Source: Actinomycetales bacterium Actino_02
GTDB taxonomy: Bacteria > Actinomycetota > Actinomycetes > Propionibacteriales > Propionibacteriaceae
Assembly (NCBI GenBank): GCA_001603275.1
Contig: LUYM01000030.1
Coordinates: 213,908-277,907 of the forward strand
DNA length: 64,000 nt
Reading direction: 5' to 3'
Shown here piece by piece: positions 29,667 to 37,540 of this stretch. The notes beneath the pieces are model-generated. The model searched no databases, was not told where the DNA came from, and saw only the letters and a program-made list of their open reading frames with translations. A program made the translations under genes and the position numbers. Position 1 is the first letter of the stretch. Every line of letters begins with the position of its first letter.

Positions 29667-30210
29667 CGCGGCCCCCTTCCAGCCGGGCCCGCAGCGCGAC
29701 CAGCGCCCGGTGCACATGCGAACGGGCGGTCGCCTCCGGGCAGCCGAGGATCGTCCCGATCTCGGCGAAGCTGCGGTCCTCGTAGAACCGCAGCACGACC
29801 GCGGCCCGCTGTTGTGGCGGCAACTCTCGGCACAGCCTGGCCGCCTGATCGGCGTCGGCCAGCACTGCGGAGGCGTCCGCAACGGTCGGGGCGGCCCGCA
29901 GTTCGGCCGGGTCCTCCACGGGGTGCAGCCGGCGCACCTTCCGCCAGGCCGAGACGTGGGCGTTCACGATCGAGCGGCGGACGTAGGCGTCCACCTGCCC
30001 GGACGCAGCCACCCGCGCCCACTTCGGGTACAGCCCGGCCAGGGCATCCTGGACGGCGTCGTGAGCGTCCTCGCGGTTGCCGGTGATCAGTGCCGCGAAC
30101 CGCAGCAGCGCGGACGATCGCAGCGTGACGTACTCCTCGAAGGAGCCGTAGCCGAGGGCGGCCGCGGCCCGGACCGGCTCAGCCACCACCACCCCCTGCA
30201 GGATCGTCAC
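29659..30210 (-). CDS. ECF RNA polymerase sigma factor, SigE family
   Basis: A 183-residue ECF sigma factor of the actinobacterial SigE (TIGR02983-like) group: YGSFEEYVTLRSSALLRFAALITGNREDAHDAVQDALAGLYPKW is region 2, and LPPQQRAAVVLRFYEDRSFAEIGTILGCPEATARSHVHRAL is region 4 with its helix-turn-helix. The ATG ending at 30210 gives an N-terminus about 20 residues longer than common relatives; an internal GTG is possible. It probably controls its own operon with the Kelch protein. Confidence 0.87.
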   Translation of the reverse strand: MTILQGVVVAEPVRAAAALGYGSFEEYVTLRSSALLRFAALITGNREDAHDAVQDALAGLYPKWARVAASGQVDAYVRRSIVNAHVSAWRKVRRLHPVEDPAELRAAPTVADASAVLADADQAARLCRELPPQQRAAVVLRFYEDRSFAEIGTILGCPEATARSHVHRALVALRARLEGGRDD

Positions 30211-30245
30211 GCCCAGTACACGCCGCTGGCCCGGCTTTCGTTGCG

Positions 30246-31286
30246 CTATTCGTCAGGGAATCGGACGCCGCGCTGCGCGCGAAGCTCGTCCAGGGTCTCC
30301 ATGATCGAGATCGTCTCGTCCAGGCTCAGCTGCGGCGACTCGGTGAACCCGTCGCTGACGAGCTGCGCGAAGTGCGCGGCCTCGTAGGCCAAGCCCTGGT
30401 GTCCGGTGATCGGCGCGGACGGGGCGGTCAGGCTCTGCCCGTCCGGGAACACCAGCCGGACCGGGCCCGGGGTGTAGAAGTCACCGTCCAACTCGATGCG
30501 TGCCTCGTTGCCGGAGATCACCGCCGTGGTCGGGGTCTTGGCCGCGATCGTGCAGCTGACAAGGGCCTGCGCGTGCGGGTGTTCGCCGTAGTGGGAGAAG
30601 ATCGCCGACAGCTGGCGGTCGACCCCGGCCTCGGTCAGCTCGCCGGCCGACTGGATCTTGCCGGGAGTGCCGAGCACGAAGGAGGCGAACGAGATCGGGT
30701 AGATGCCCAGATCCAGAAGGCCGCCGCCGGCCAGGGTCGGATCGACCAGTCGCGGAACGTGGGTGAGCGCCTGGCCGTGATCGGCGACCAGCAACTCGAT
30801 CTCGCCGAGCACCCCGTCCTCGAGCAGCTGACGGACGATGTCGGTGCGCGGCAGGAACCGCGTCCACATGGCCTCCATCAGACCGACGCCGTGGCGGCGG
30901 GCTGCGTCCACCACGGTGCGGGCTTCGTGGGCGTTGCGGGTGAACGCCTTCTCGACCAGGACGTGCTTGCCGGCCTTGATCGCCAACAGCGCCTGGGCGG
31001 CGTGCTCGCTGTGCGGGCTGGCCACGTAGATGGCGTCCACCTGTGGGTCGGCGACCAGCTCTTCGTAGCTGCCGTAGGCGCGTCCGATGCCGTAGCGATC
31101 CGCGAACTCGCGAGCCCGTTCCAGGCTGCGCGAGCCGACCGCAACCAGCTGCTGGCGGGTGTGGGTGCGGACCGCGGAGGCGAAGGCACTGGCGATCCAG
31201 CCGGGCGCCAGAATGCCCCAGCGCAGCGCCGGAGCCTCGGCCGGATCGGGCACTCGGGACGTCGGCAAAGTCTGTGGGAGAACCAT
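30246..31286 (-). CDS. Gfo/Idh/MocA family NAD(P)-dependent oxidoreductase
   Basis: A 346-residue two-domain dehydrogenase: a Rossmann domain opening WGILAPGWIASAFASAVR, with VGSRSLERAREFADRYGIGRAYGSYEELVADPQVDAIYVASPHSEHAAQALLAIKAGKHVLVEKAFTRN containing the EK motif, and a C-terminal beta domain with GGGLLDLGIYPISFASFVLG. The first glycine of the GxGxxG motif is Ala (APGWIA), a common variant. Substrate probably a sugar or polyol; not assignable. Divergent from the gene at 31359. Confidence 0.85.
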   Translation of the reverse strand: MVLPQTLPTSRVPDPAEAPALRWGILAPGWIASAFASAVRTHTRQQLVAVGSRSLERAREFADRYGIGRAYGSYEELVADPQVDAIYVASPHSEHAAQALLAIKAGKHVLVEKAFTRNAHEARTVVDAARRHGVGLMEAMWTRFLPRTDIVRQLLEDGVLGEIELLVADHGQALTHVPRLVDPTLAGGGLLDLGIYPISFASFVLGTPGKIQSAGELTEAGVDRQLSAIFSHYGEHPHAQALVSCTIAAKTPTTAVISGNEARIELDGDFYTPGPVRLVFPDGQSLTAPSAPITGHQGLAYEAAHFAQLVSDGFTESPQLSLDETISIMETLDELRAQRGVRFPDE

Positions 31287-31358
31287 GGCTCAACGCTAGC
31301 GGCAGGACGCTCCGGTTGGCCTAGAGTCAGAGCGAGCAGTTGCGAGCGGGGAGGGTCG

Positions 31359-32267
31359 ATGACGACCAGGGTTGTGCATTGGCGGGAGGCCGCCGATCCC
31401 GATGATCTGCGCGAGTATGACGCCTTCGGGCCGTGGATCGATCCGGTTCGCACCGAGGTCGAAATGCCGCGCCGGTTCCGCGACTGGTACCCCGAGGTGT
31501 CGCAGGCGCAGACGCTGCTGAAGATCCCCCGCGACTTCGATCGCGCCCAAGTGCGTCCCGGCGACGACCTGTATCAGAGCATCGTGGCCCTCTTCGAGGA
31601 TCGGATCTGTCTGCTGCGGGCCGAGACGCCGGGCGGCGGTGAGGTCGAGCGCCGGGACGTCCGGTTCCGGGACGTGGTTGGCGTGCAGAGCCAGGTGAAC
31701 CTGCTGCAGGCGACGTGGACGCTCTTGCTGGTCGACGGCAGCCGGATCGCCGTGCCGCACTCGTCCACCTCGCACGACGTGATCGACAAGGTGACCGCAC
31801 AGGTTCGCGCGCAGATCGCCGGAGCCGAGCGTCCACTGCCCACCGTGGAGCCGCTGTATCCCACCGACCATCTGTTCAAGAATCGGGTGGTCCAGTGGCA
31901 GCGAACCCTCGGCGCGGCCGTGCCGCTGCTGATCGACCCGCGCAATGTGCCCTGCCGCGGTAGTGGACGCGGCTGGCTGCGGCTCAGCACCGGCGCCATG
32001 ATCCTGTTCACGCCCGGCGAGCTGGTCATCGTCAACCGCGGCGAAGCCACCCGTCCGGTGTTCATGCCGAACTACGCCGTGGGCACCGTGGAGTTGCCCT
32101 ACGACCGGCTCACCTCGTTCAGCGTCCGCCCGCCGGCCCGCTGGTCCAGCTTCTACGAGTTGGTGTTGCGGGCCGGCGCGCAGGAGTACGTCCAGCCCTG
32201 CCTGAGTACGCCGGACGCCGTTGTCGACCAGCTGCGCCGGATCGGAATCGGCGAGCTGGCCGACTGA
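31359..32267 (+). CDS. Conserved-looking protein of unknown function
   Basis: A 302-residue soluble protein, rich in beta-strand-like stretches and without a signal peptide or membrane helix. The ATG at 31359 follows GGGGAGGG; a much longer frame to 30372 runs through the antisense of the dehydrogenase and was rejected. Two similar blocks occur, one around residues 85-140 (DRICLLRAETPGGGEVERRDVRFRDVVGVQ) and one around 205-285 (GAMILFTPGELVIVNRGEATRP...VELPYDRLTSFSV). This suggests two PH-like domains, which is a guess from strand pattern only. Confidence 0.7.
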   Translation: MTTRVVHWREAADPDDLREYDAFGPWIDPVRTEVEMPRRFRDWYPEVSQAQTLLKIPRDFDRAQVRPGDDLYQSIVALFEDRICLLRAETPGGGEVERRDVRFRDVVGVQSQVNLLQATWTLLLVDGSRIAVPHSSTSHDVIDKVTAQVRAQIAGAERPLPTVEPLYPTDHLFKNRVVQWQRTLGAAVPLLIDPRNVPCRGSGRGWLRLSTGAMILFTPGELVIVNRGEATRPVFMPNYAVGTVELPYDRLTSFSVRPPARWSSFYELVLRAGAQEYVQPCLSTPDAVVDQLRRIGIGELAD

Positions 32268-32294
32268 CCCTCGCCGGGCCTCTGCCTGGTTCGT

Positions 32295-32932
32295 GGGGAC
32301 GGTTCCATTGCCGTCCACGCTTGTCATCGCAATTCGTGGGGACGGTTCCATTACCGTCCGCCCTGGTCAGCGAGTCTGGTGATCCGAGTGTTGTCGCCGG
32401 GTCGGGGAGACCGTTCTCGAACAGGGTGGTCGGGTTCGGTGGTCGGGTGCTGCTGGGTGCGACTCGGGCTTCCCTTTAGGTTCTTCGAACGGTCTCCCCG
32501 ATCCGGCTCTGGCTTGATGGGGACGGTTCCATTACCGTCCGGCCTGGTCAGCGAGTCTGGTGACCCGAGTGCTGTCGCCGGGTCGGGGAGACCATCCTCG
32601 AACAGGGTGGTTGAGTTCGGTGGTCGGGTGCTGCCCGGTGGGGTGCGGGTCTTCCTTGAGGTTCTTCGAACGGTCTCCCCGACCCGACTCTGGCTTGATG
32701 GGGACGGTTCCATTACCGTCCGGCCTGGTCAGCGAGTCTGGTGACCCGAGTGCTGTCGCCGGGTCGGGGAGACCATCCTCGAACAGGGTGGTTGAGTTCG
32801 GTGGTCGGGTGCTGCTGGGTGGGGTGCGGGTCTTCCTTTAGGTTCTTCGAACGGTCTCCCCGCTCCGGCTCCCGTGCGCGGCGAGAGCCCCCGCCTGGGT
32901 GGAGGTGTTGGGACGTAACAGGAACCGTCCCC
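32295..32932. repeat. Repeat array 1: B elements and three family A hairpins in 181-bp tandem, then one C
   Basis: Family B copies (GGGGACGGTTCC, then ATTRCCGTCC) start at 32295, 32338, 32519 and 32700; the last three are exactly 181 bp apart. Between them are family A inverted repeats at 32404-32499, 32585-32680 and 32766-32861. Each has arms GGGGAGACC and GGTCTCCCC 96 bp end to end. A family C copy at 32910-32932 closes the array. It fills the 679-bp gap between the convergent 31359 gene and argF. No gene is supported here. Confidence 0.85.
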
Positions 32933-32946
32933 TTTTATCCCGGAGG

Positions 32947-33939
32947 TCAGGTCAGGGTCGCGACCAGGATGGCCTTGATCGAGTGCATCCGGTTCTCGGC
33001 CTGATCGAAGACGATCGACGCGTCGGACTCGAACACCTCGTCGGTGACTTCGAGCTCGGGCAGCCCGAACCGAGCGAACACCTGCTCACCCACACTGGTC
33101 TCGCGGTTGTGGTAGGCCGGCAGGCAGTGCATGAACTTCACGTCGTCCACCCCGGTCCGCTCCATCAGGGCGGTGTTCACCTGGTAGTCCTTCAGCAGCA
33201 GGATCCGCTCGGTCCACACGCTCTCCGGCTCGCCCATCGACACCCAGATGTCGGTGTGCAGGAAGTCGCAGCCCTTCACCCCGTTCAGGTCCTCGGTGAG
33301 AGTGATTCGGGCGCCGGTCTCCACGGCCAGGCTGCGGGCGGCGGTGACCACCTCGGCCGGCGGCTGCAACTTGCTCGGCGCGACGATCCGGACGTCCATG
33401 CCCAGCAGTGCGCCGCCGATCAGCAACGAGCAGCCGACATTGAACCGGGCGTCACCGACATAGGCGAAGGAGATGTCGTGATCGTCCTTGCCGGACGACT
33501 CACGCATGGTGAACATGTCGCACAGGCTCTGGGTCGGGTGCCACTCGTCGGTCAGGCCGTTCCAGACCGGCACCGAGGAGTGCTTGGCGATCGTCTCGAC
33601 CGTGGTCTGCTTGGCGCCGCGGTACTCGATGCCGTCGAACAGCCGCGACAGCACCCGGGCCGTGTCGGCCGGCGACTCCTTGTGGCCGAGCTGGGACGAG
33701 TTGCCGTCCATCTGGGTCACGTGGGCGCCCTGCTGGTGCGCGGCCACCTCGAAGGCCGACCGGGTGCGGGTGGAGGTCTTCTCGAAGATCAGCGCCAGGT
33801 TCGCCCCGGTCAGCTGCGGACGCTCGGTGCCGGACTTTCGCTGCGACTTCAGGTCCGCGGTCAGATCGAGCAGCTGATGCCACTCGGCCGGGCTGAAGTC
33901 GAGTTCCCGCAGGAAGTGCCGTCCACGCAGATTCGTCAC
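32947..33939 (-). CDS. argF: Ornithine carbamoyltransferase
   Basis: A 330-residue transcarbamylase making citrulline from ornithine and carbamoyl phosphate. Motifs: carbamoyl-phosphate site [15 protein letters not shown] (STRT), [14 protein letters not shown], the second-domain DMFTMRE region and the ornithine-site [13 protein letters not shown] (HCLP). The GTG ending at 33939 follows an AAAGG. The gene stands alone rather than in an arg operon. A catabolic (arginine deiminase) role is possible, but no arc genes are in view. Confidence 0.93.
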   Translation of the reverse strand: MTNLRGRHFLRELDFSPAEWHQLLDLTADLKSQRKSGTERPQLTGANLALIFEKTSTRTRSAFEVAAHQQGAHVTQMDGNSSQLGHKESPADTARVLSRLFDGIEYRGAKQTTVETIAKHSSVPVWNGLTDEWHPTQSLCDMFTMRESSGKDDHDISFAYVGDARFNVGCSLLIGGALLGMDVRIVAPSKLQPPAEVVTAARSLAVETGARITLTEDLNGVKGCDFLHTDIWVSMGEPESVWTERILLLKDYQVNTALMERTGVDDVKFMHCLPAYHNRETSVGEQVFARFGLPELEVTDEVFESDASIVFDQAENRMHSIKAILVATLT

Positions 33940-34077
33940 GATGGGTACCTTTTCGAGGGTTTGAATAGCGCAACTCTGCCAGATTCAGGCGTGGCTGGAC
34001 GCCCGGACGTCCGCGCTGGAGTCAGCTCTGGGCTGAGAGGCTCGCGATCGGCTCGACGGCCGTGACAGCATGGAGGC

Positions 34078-34458
34078 ATGCTTGCTCGCCTTCTCGCCAG
34101 CGCGGCCGCCCTAGCCGTGGCTACCTGGATGATCGGGGGGATCCACCTGACGGGGAACCCAGACTTCGCCGGCAAGGTGATCACCATGCTCGTGGTCGCC
34201 TTCATTTTCGGTGTGGTGAACGCACTGGTGAAGCCGCTGTTCACGTTCGCGTCGGCACCGCTGATCCTGATCTCGCTCGGCCTGTTCCTGCTGGTGATCA
34301 ACGCCTGCCTGCTGATGCTGGTCTCCTGGATCTCCGGCCAGCTGAGCGTCCCCTGGCAGGTGGACGACTGGGGTAGCGCCTTCGCCGGCGCGCTGATCGT
34401 TTCGGTGGTCAGCTTCATCGTGAACGCCTTCTTCAAGCGGGGCGAGGAGCACCGGTGA
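34078..34458 (+). CDS. Phage-holin-4_2-family membrane protein
   Basis: A 126-residue protein with four membrane helices (MLARLLASAAALAVATWMIGGI, VITMLVVAFIFGVVNALVKPL, LISLGLFLLVINACLLMLVSWI, AFAGALIVSVVSFIVNAFF). The VNALVKPL motif after helix 2 is characteristic of the chromosomal holin-4_2/DUF family, which is not phage-borne here. Function unknown. The stop overlaps the phosphatase start by four bases. Confidence 0.82.
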   Translation: MLARLLASAAALAVATWMIGGIHLTGNPDFAGKVITMLVVAFIFGVVNALVKPLFTFASAPLILISLGLFLLVINACLLMLVSWISGQLSVPWQVDDWGSAFAGALIVSVVSFIVNAFFKRGEEHR

Positions 34459-34928
34459 GCCAGCCGGTGGTCTGCTTCGTCTGTTGGGGCAACATCTGCC
34501 GCTCGCCGATGGCGAAGGTGATCGCCGATGCCCGCGCCGAGTACGACGAGCTGCACGGAGTGCAGTTCACCAGCGCCGGGGTGAGCGAGGAGGAGCAGGG
34601 GCATCCGATGGATTCGCGGGCGGTGGCCGTGCTGCGTGACAACGGCTATGTGCCCGGACCGCACACCGCACACAAGATCACCGCGGACGAGATCCGTGGC
34701 GCGTCCATGCTGATCGGGATGGAGCCGCTGCACCTGGCCCGGATCAAGCAGATCGTCCCGGACGCCGAGAACCTCTACCTGATGACGGATTTCGATCCGT
34801 CCGCCGAGCCCGGATCGGGCATCGACGACCCGTGGTACGGCGACGACTCGGACTTCCAGACGGCCCTGGATCAGATCAAGGCCGCGATGCCAGAGGTGAT
34901 TCGCCGAGCTCGCGAGCTGGTCGGTTAG
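34455..34928 (+). CDS. Low-molecular-weight protein tyrosine phosphatase
   Basis: A 157-residue phosphatase. The P-loop CWGNICRSP (CxGNxCRS) is near residues 11-19 and the general-acid aspartate in GIDDPWYGDD near residue 125. Actinobacterial relatives act on protein phosphotyrosine and envelope signalling. Translationally coupled to the holin-like membrane protein. Confidence 0.88.
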   Translation: MSQPVVCFVCWGNICRSPMAKVIADARAEYDELHGVQFTSAGVSEEEQGHPMDSRAVAVLRDNGYVPGPHTAHKITADEIRGASMLIGMEPLHLARIKQIVPDAENLYLMTDFDPSAEPGSGIDDPWYGDDSDFQTALDQIKAAMPEVIRRARELVG

Positions 34929-35311
34929 CTGGCCTTGCCGGTGGCCTCGACGGTCTCGGCGCCGGCCCCAGCCCGCCGAGTGATCAGGACCAGCACGGTG
35001 CCGCCGAGGATGCAGGCCGCGCTCAGCAGCACGTGTAGCCGTCGCATGTCGGTGCACCCGAGGGTGGCCTGCACCGTGTTGTCGAAGAACTCCTGGACGA
35101 TGCCGACCGCGAGACCACACTCGATCCCGTTGACCTGAACGCCGGAGACCAGCAGCCACATCCCGGCCCCACCCAGGACCAGGGCGAGCAGTCCGCCGAG
35201 TCGGCGCAACTCAGAGGACGGGCGACGCATCTCGTCCAGCAGAACCAGCCCGATCGTGGCCACCACAATGGCGGCAGCGAGGGCGATGGTCGCGGTGATC
35301 AGGACCACCAT
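34925..35311 (-). CDS. Small membrane protein of unknown function
   Basis: A 128-residue protein with three membrane helices (residues about 4-25, 40-58, 95-113). The loop between helices 2 and 3 holds two cysteines (GIECGL, LGCTD) that could form a disulfide outside the membrane. Start chosen at the ATG ending at 35311, preceded by CAGGAG; an upstream extension lacks a site. Ends in a 4-base overlap with the convergent phosphatase gene. No family recognised. Confidence 0.65.
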   Translation of the reverse strand: MVVLITATIALAAAIVVATIGLVLLDEMRRPSSELRRLGGLLALVLGGAGMWLLVSGVQVNGIECGLAVGIVQEFFDNTVQATLGCTDMRRLHVLLSAACILGGTVLVLITRRAGAGAETVEATGKAS

Positions 35312-35393
35312 GACTCCTGTTCGAACGGGGCAAGCGCGGCGGACGGCGGGGTGGGGAAACGCACTGCCCCAACACGCCCGCATCCTATCGCCG

Positions 35394-35413
35394 GGTCACC
35401 CGAACGAGTGACG
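35394..35413. promoter_or_regulatory. Possible further copy of the Tad-type palindrome
   Basis: GGTCACCC-GAAC-GAGTGACG: same half-site length and 4-base gap as the tad-locus palindromes, with one mismatch inside the right half. It is 83 bases upstream of the small membrane protein. Confidence 0.35.
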
Positions 35414-35481
35414 CCACACGCCTGTTCGCAGCGGCTGTTCACCGTGCTGTCCGACCGAGGTTGAGTGCGCTCGCGAAGGGC

Positions 35482-35919
35482 TCAGTGGTGGGCCGCGATC
35501 CGCTCTCGAGTCATTCGGACGCGCCCGCGTCGCAGGCTCGGCTGGACGACGTCGAGGTCGCGACCGAGGGCCTCGGCTAGTGCGGCGGTGAGTCGGTCGC
35601 GGATCGTCCGGGATTGGCCGGCGAGGTGGCTGCCTCGTTCGGTCAGTCGAATCAGCACTGTGTCGGTGCTGTCGCCGCCGCGGGTGGCCAGGCCGTCCCG
35701 CTCCAGCCGGGAGACCAGGCGGCTGGGGTGGCCGGACTCGGCGACCAGATGGGTGGCCAGCTGCTTGAGTCGGACCGGGCCCAGATCGTCCAAGGCGATC
35801 AGGGCTTCGGCCTGCAGCGTGGTCAGGCCGAGCGGACGCAGATGGGCGGCGAAGGCCGCGTTGTACTCGGTGACGACGCGCTTCAGCTCGAACGCGACCT
35901 CAACCCCGGAAGCTGCCAT
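35482..35919 (-). CDS. MarR family transcriptional regulator
   Basis: A 145-residue winged-helix regulator: FELKRVVTEYNAAFAAHLRPLGLTTLQAEALIALDDLGPVRLKQLATHLVAESGHPSRLVSRLERDGLATR with the wing DSTDTVLIRLTERG. It recognises its operator as a dimer; the 12-bp palindrome 24 bases upstream is the best autoregulation candidate. No ligand or target genes are evident. Confidence 0.85.
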   Translation of the reverse strand: MAASGVEVAFELKRVVTEYNAAFAAHLRPLGLTTLQAEALIALDDLGPVRLKQLATHLVAESGHPSRLVSRLERDGLATRGGDSTDTVLIRLTERGSHLAGQSRTIRDRLTAALAEALGRDLDVVQPSLRRGRVRMTRERIAAHH

Positions 35920-35942
35920 GGGTCGAGCCTACGCTGACTCGG

Positions 35943-35954
35943 GTGACATGTCAC
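35943..35954. promoter_or_regulatory. Perfect palindrome upstream of the MarR gene
   Basis: GTGACATGTCAC, a perfect 12-bp palindrome 24 bases before the marR start codon. Its GGGTGACA half matches the tad-locus half-site, but here the half-sites face the other way and abut. Confidence 0.45.
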
Positions 35955-35981
35955 GGCTGAAGTGGGTGAGGCAGCCGATGG

Positions 35982-36092
35982 CTGAGATTGTCGAAGCCTG
36001 AGGTCCCTTCGGCAAGCTCAGGGACCGAGTTGGGCTCGGCGGGCGCGGGGTGTCTGCCGCTCACCAGGGTGGACGGTAATGGAACCGTCCCC
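35982..36092. repeat. Family E (reversed) and family B (reversed) repeats
   Basis: Family E at 35982-36026 (CTGAGATTGTCGAAG, then CTTCGGCAAGCTCAG). Family B at 36071-36092 (GGACGGTAATGGAACCGTCC and two more C). They sit between the MarR gene start and the 3' end of the MBL hydrolase gene. Confidence 0.65.
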
Positions 36093-36094
36093 AG

Positions 36095-36715
36095 TTAGCG
36101 GCGACGGGTCGGGTCGGAGTGGCCGGGGCAGTACCAGGTGACGGGTAGGGCGCGGAGCTGGGCGAGCTCGTCCGGGGCCTGGTCAAGGTCGGACATCTGC
36201 CAGGACGGGCTCGGCACCAGCCGACCCTGTCGGGCTCGAGCGGCGTCGCCGACGAACAGGACGTCGCGCCACTGGAAGCAGTGGTGTCCGGGGGTGTGCG
36301 CCGGAGTGTGCACGGCGGTGAGGCCCGGCCAGAGCTCGGCGTCGCCGACGATCGGCTGGACCCGCTCGGGAAGCTCGACGCGGACGAGCCGCGAGGACAA
36401 CCTCCGCATCCGGCTGGACGGGTCCGCCGCACCGGCCAGGACGGCGATGTCCTCAGCGCCGAGCCAGACTCGGGCACCATTGCGCTTCTGCCAGATGGCG
36501 GCGGTCTGGGCGTGATCGAAGTCGTGATGGGTGAGCAGGATGTCGGTGACCTGGTTGGGAGAGCGTCCGGCTTGGCGCAACTCGGCGGTCACGCGGCTGA
36601 GCCCGGCAAGCATGCCAGGATCGATGATGGCCACCCGGTCGCCGGCTTCCAGCCAGTAGCAGCGGGCGCCGACGGCGCTGCGAAGCCAGTACGCAGACTC
36701 GGTGAGTTGCTTCAT
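36095..36715 (-). CDS. MBL-fold metallo-hydrolase
   Basis: A 206-residue metallo-beta-lactamase-fold protein. The metal motif reads LTHHDFDHAQTAA, i.e. H-H-D-F-D-H, with Asp in place of the second canonical His of HxHxDH, a known variant in some hydrolases of this fold. A second ligand is in HTPAHTPGHHCFQW, then FVGDAAR, and a late YCPGHSDPT. Substrate unknown. Its stop is immediately beside a family B repeat, and array 2 lies upstream. Confidence 0.82.
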   Translation of the reverse strand: MKQLTESAYWLRSAVGARCYWLEAGDRVAIIDPGMLAGLSRVTAELRQAGRSPNQVTDILLTHHDFDHAQTAAIWQKRNGARVWLGAEDIAVLAGAADPSSRMRRLSSRLVRVELPERVQPIVGDAELWPGLTAVHTPAHTPGHHCFQWRDVLFVGDAARARQGRLVPSPSWQMSDLDQAPDELAQLRALPVTWYCPGHSDPTRRR

Positions 36716-36820
36716 TGCGGCCTCCGCGGGGGTGGGAGTGAGCTACCGCGTTCGGATGACATGACCCTTCATTACCCAACGCGACCAGAGTAGGTGTCGG
36801 GTGTTGCCCCGTCCATGGGT

Positions 36821-37468
36821 GGGGACGGTTCCATTACCGTCCAGGCTTGTCGTCGCAACTCGTGGGGACGGTTCCATTTCCGTCCGCCTGGTCAGCGGGT
36901 TTGGTGGCCCGGGATTGCTGTCGCCGGGTCGGGGAGACCGTTCTCGAACATGGTGGTCGGGTTTGGCGGCTGGGTGCGGTCGGGTGTGGCTTGGGCTTTC
37001 CTTGAGGTTCTTCGAACGGTCTCCCCGTCCCGGCTCTCTGGATGGGGACGGTTCCATTACCGTCCGCGATTCGCCGACTGCCTCTGCCTGGGTGGAGGTG
37101 TTCGGTAGCGGGATTGCTGTCGCCGGGTCGGGGAGACCATTCTCGAACTCCGTGGCCGGGTTCGGTGGGCGGGTGCTGCTGGGTGGGGTTCGGGTCTTCC
37201 TTGAGGTTCTTCGAACGGTCTCCCCGTCCCGGCTCTCTGGATGGGGACGGTTCCATTACCGTCCGCGATTCGCCGACTGCCTCTGCCTGGGTGGAGGTGT
37301 TCGGTAGCGGGATTGCTGTCGCCGGGTCGGGGAAACCGTTCTCGAACTCCGTGGCCGGGTTCGGTGGTCGGGTGTTGCGGGGTGGGGTTCGGGTCTTCCT
37401 TGAGGTTCTTCGAACGGTCTCCCCGATCCGGCTTGCCTGGTCTGGTGGGGACGGTTCCATTTCCATCC
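36821..37468. repeat. Repeat array 2: five B elements and three family A hairpins
   Basis: Family B copies start at 36821, 36864, 37044, 37243 and 37447; those at 37044 and 37243 are 199 bp apart. Family A inverted repeats lie at 36932-37026, 37130-37225 and 37329-37424. Units 2 and 3 share a segment (GGTGGAGGTGTTCGGTAGCG) absent from array 1. It fills most of the 825 bases between the MBL gene and the nucleotidase. No gene is supported here. Confidence 0.85.
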
Positions 37469-37490
37469 ACGGCCGCCGGACCACAACGGC

Positions 37491-37532
37491 GAAGCGCCGA
37501 CCTCGCCCGAGGAGGAACGAGGCCGGCGCTTC
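37491..37532 (-). terminator. Terminator of the 5'-nucleotidase gene
   Basis: GAAGCGCCG (37491-37499) pairs with CGGCGCTTC (37524-37532), and CCTCG with CGAGG inside. It lies just beyond the nucleotidase stop on the minus strand. Confidence 0.6.
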
Positions 37533-37540
37533 GGGTCGGG

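Noticed and set aside
30372..31358. N-terminal extension of the unknown protein at 31359
   Set aside because: It would be antisense to the Gfo/Idh/MocA gene throughout; the ATG at 31359 has a GGGGAGGG site.
32338..32861. CRISPR-like array
   Set aside because: The period is regular (181 bp), but the intervening sequences are themselves conserved and hairpin-forming, and no cas gene is near. It is a tandem duplication of B and A elements.
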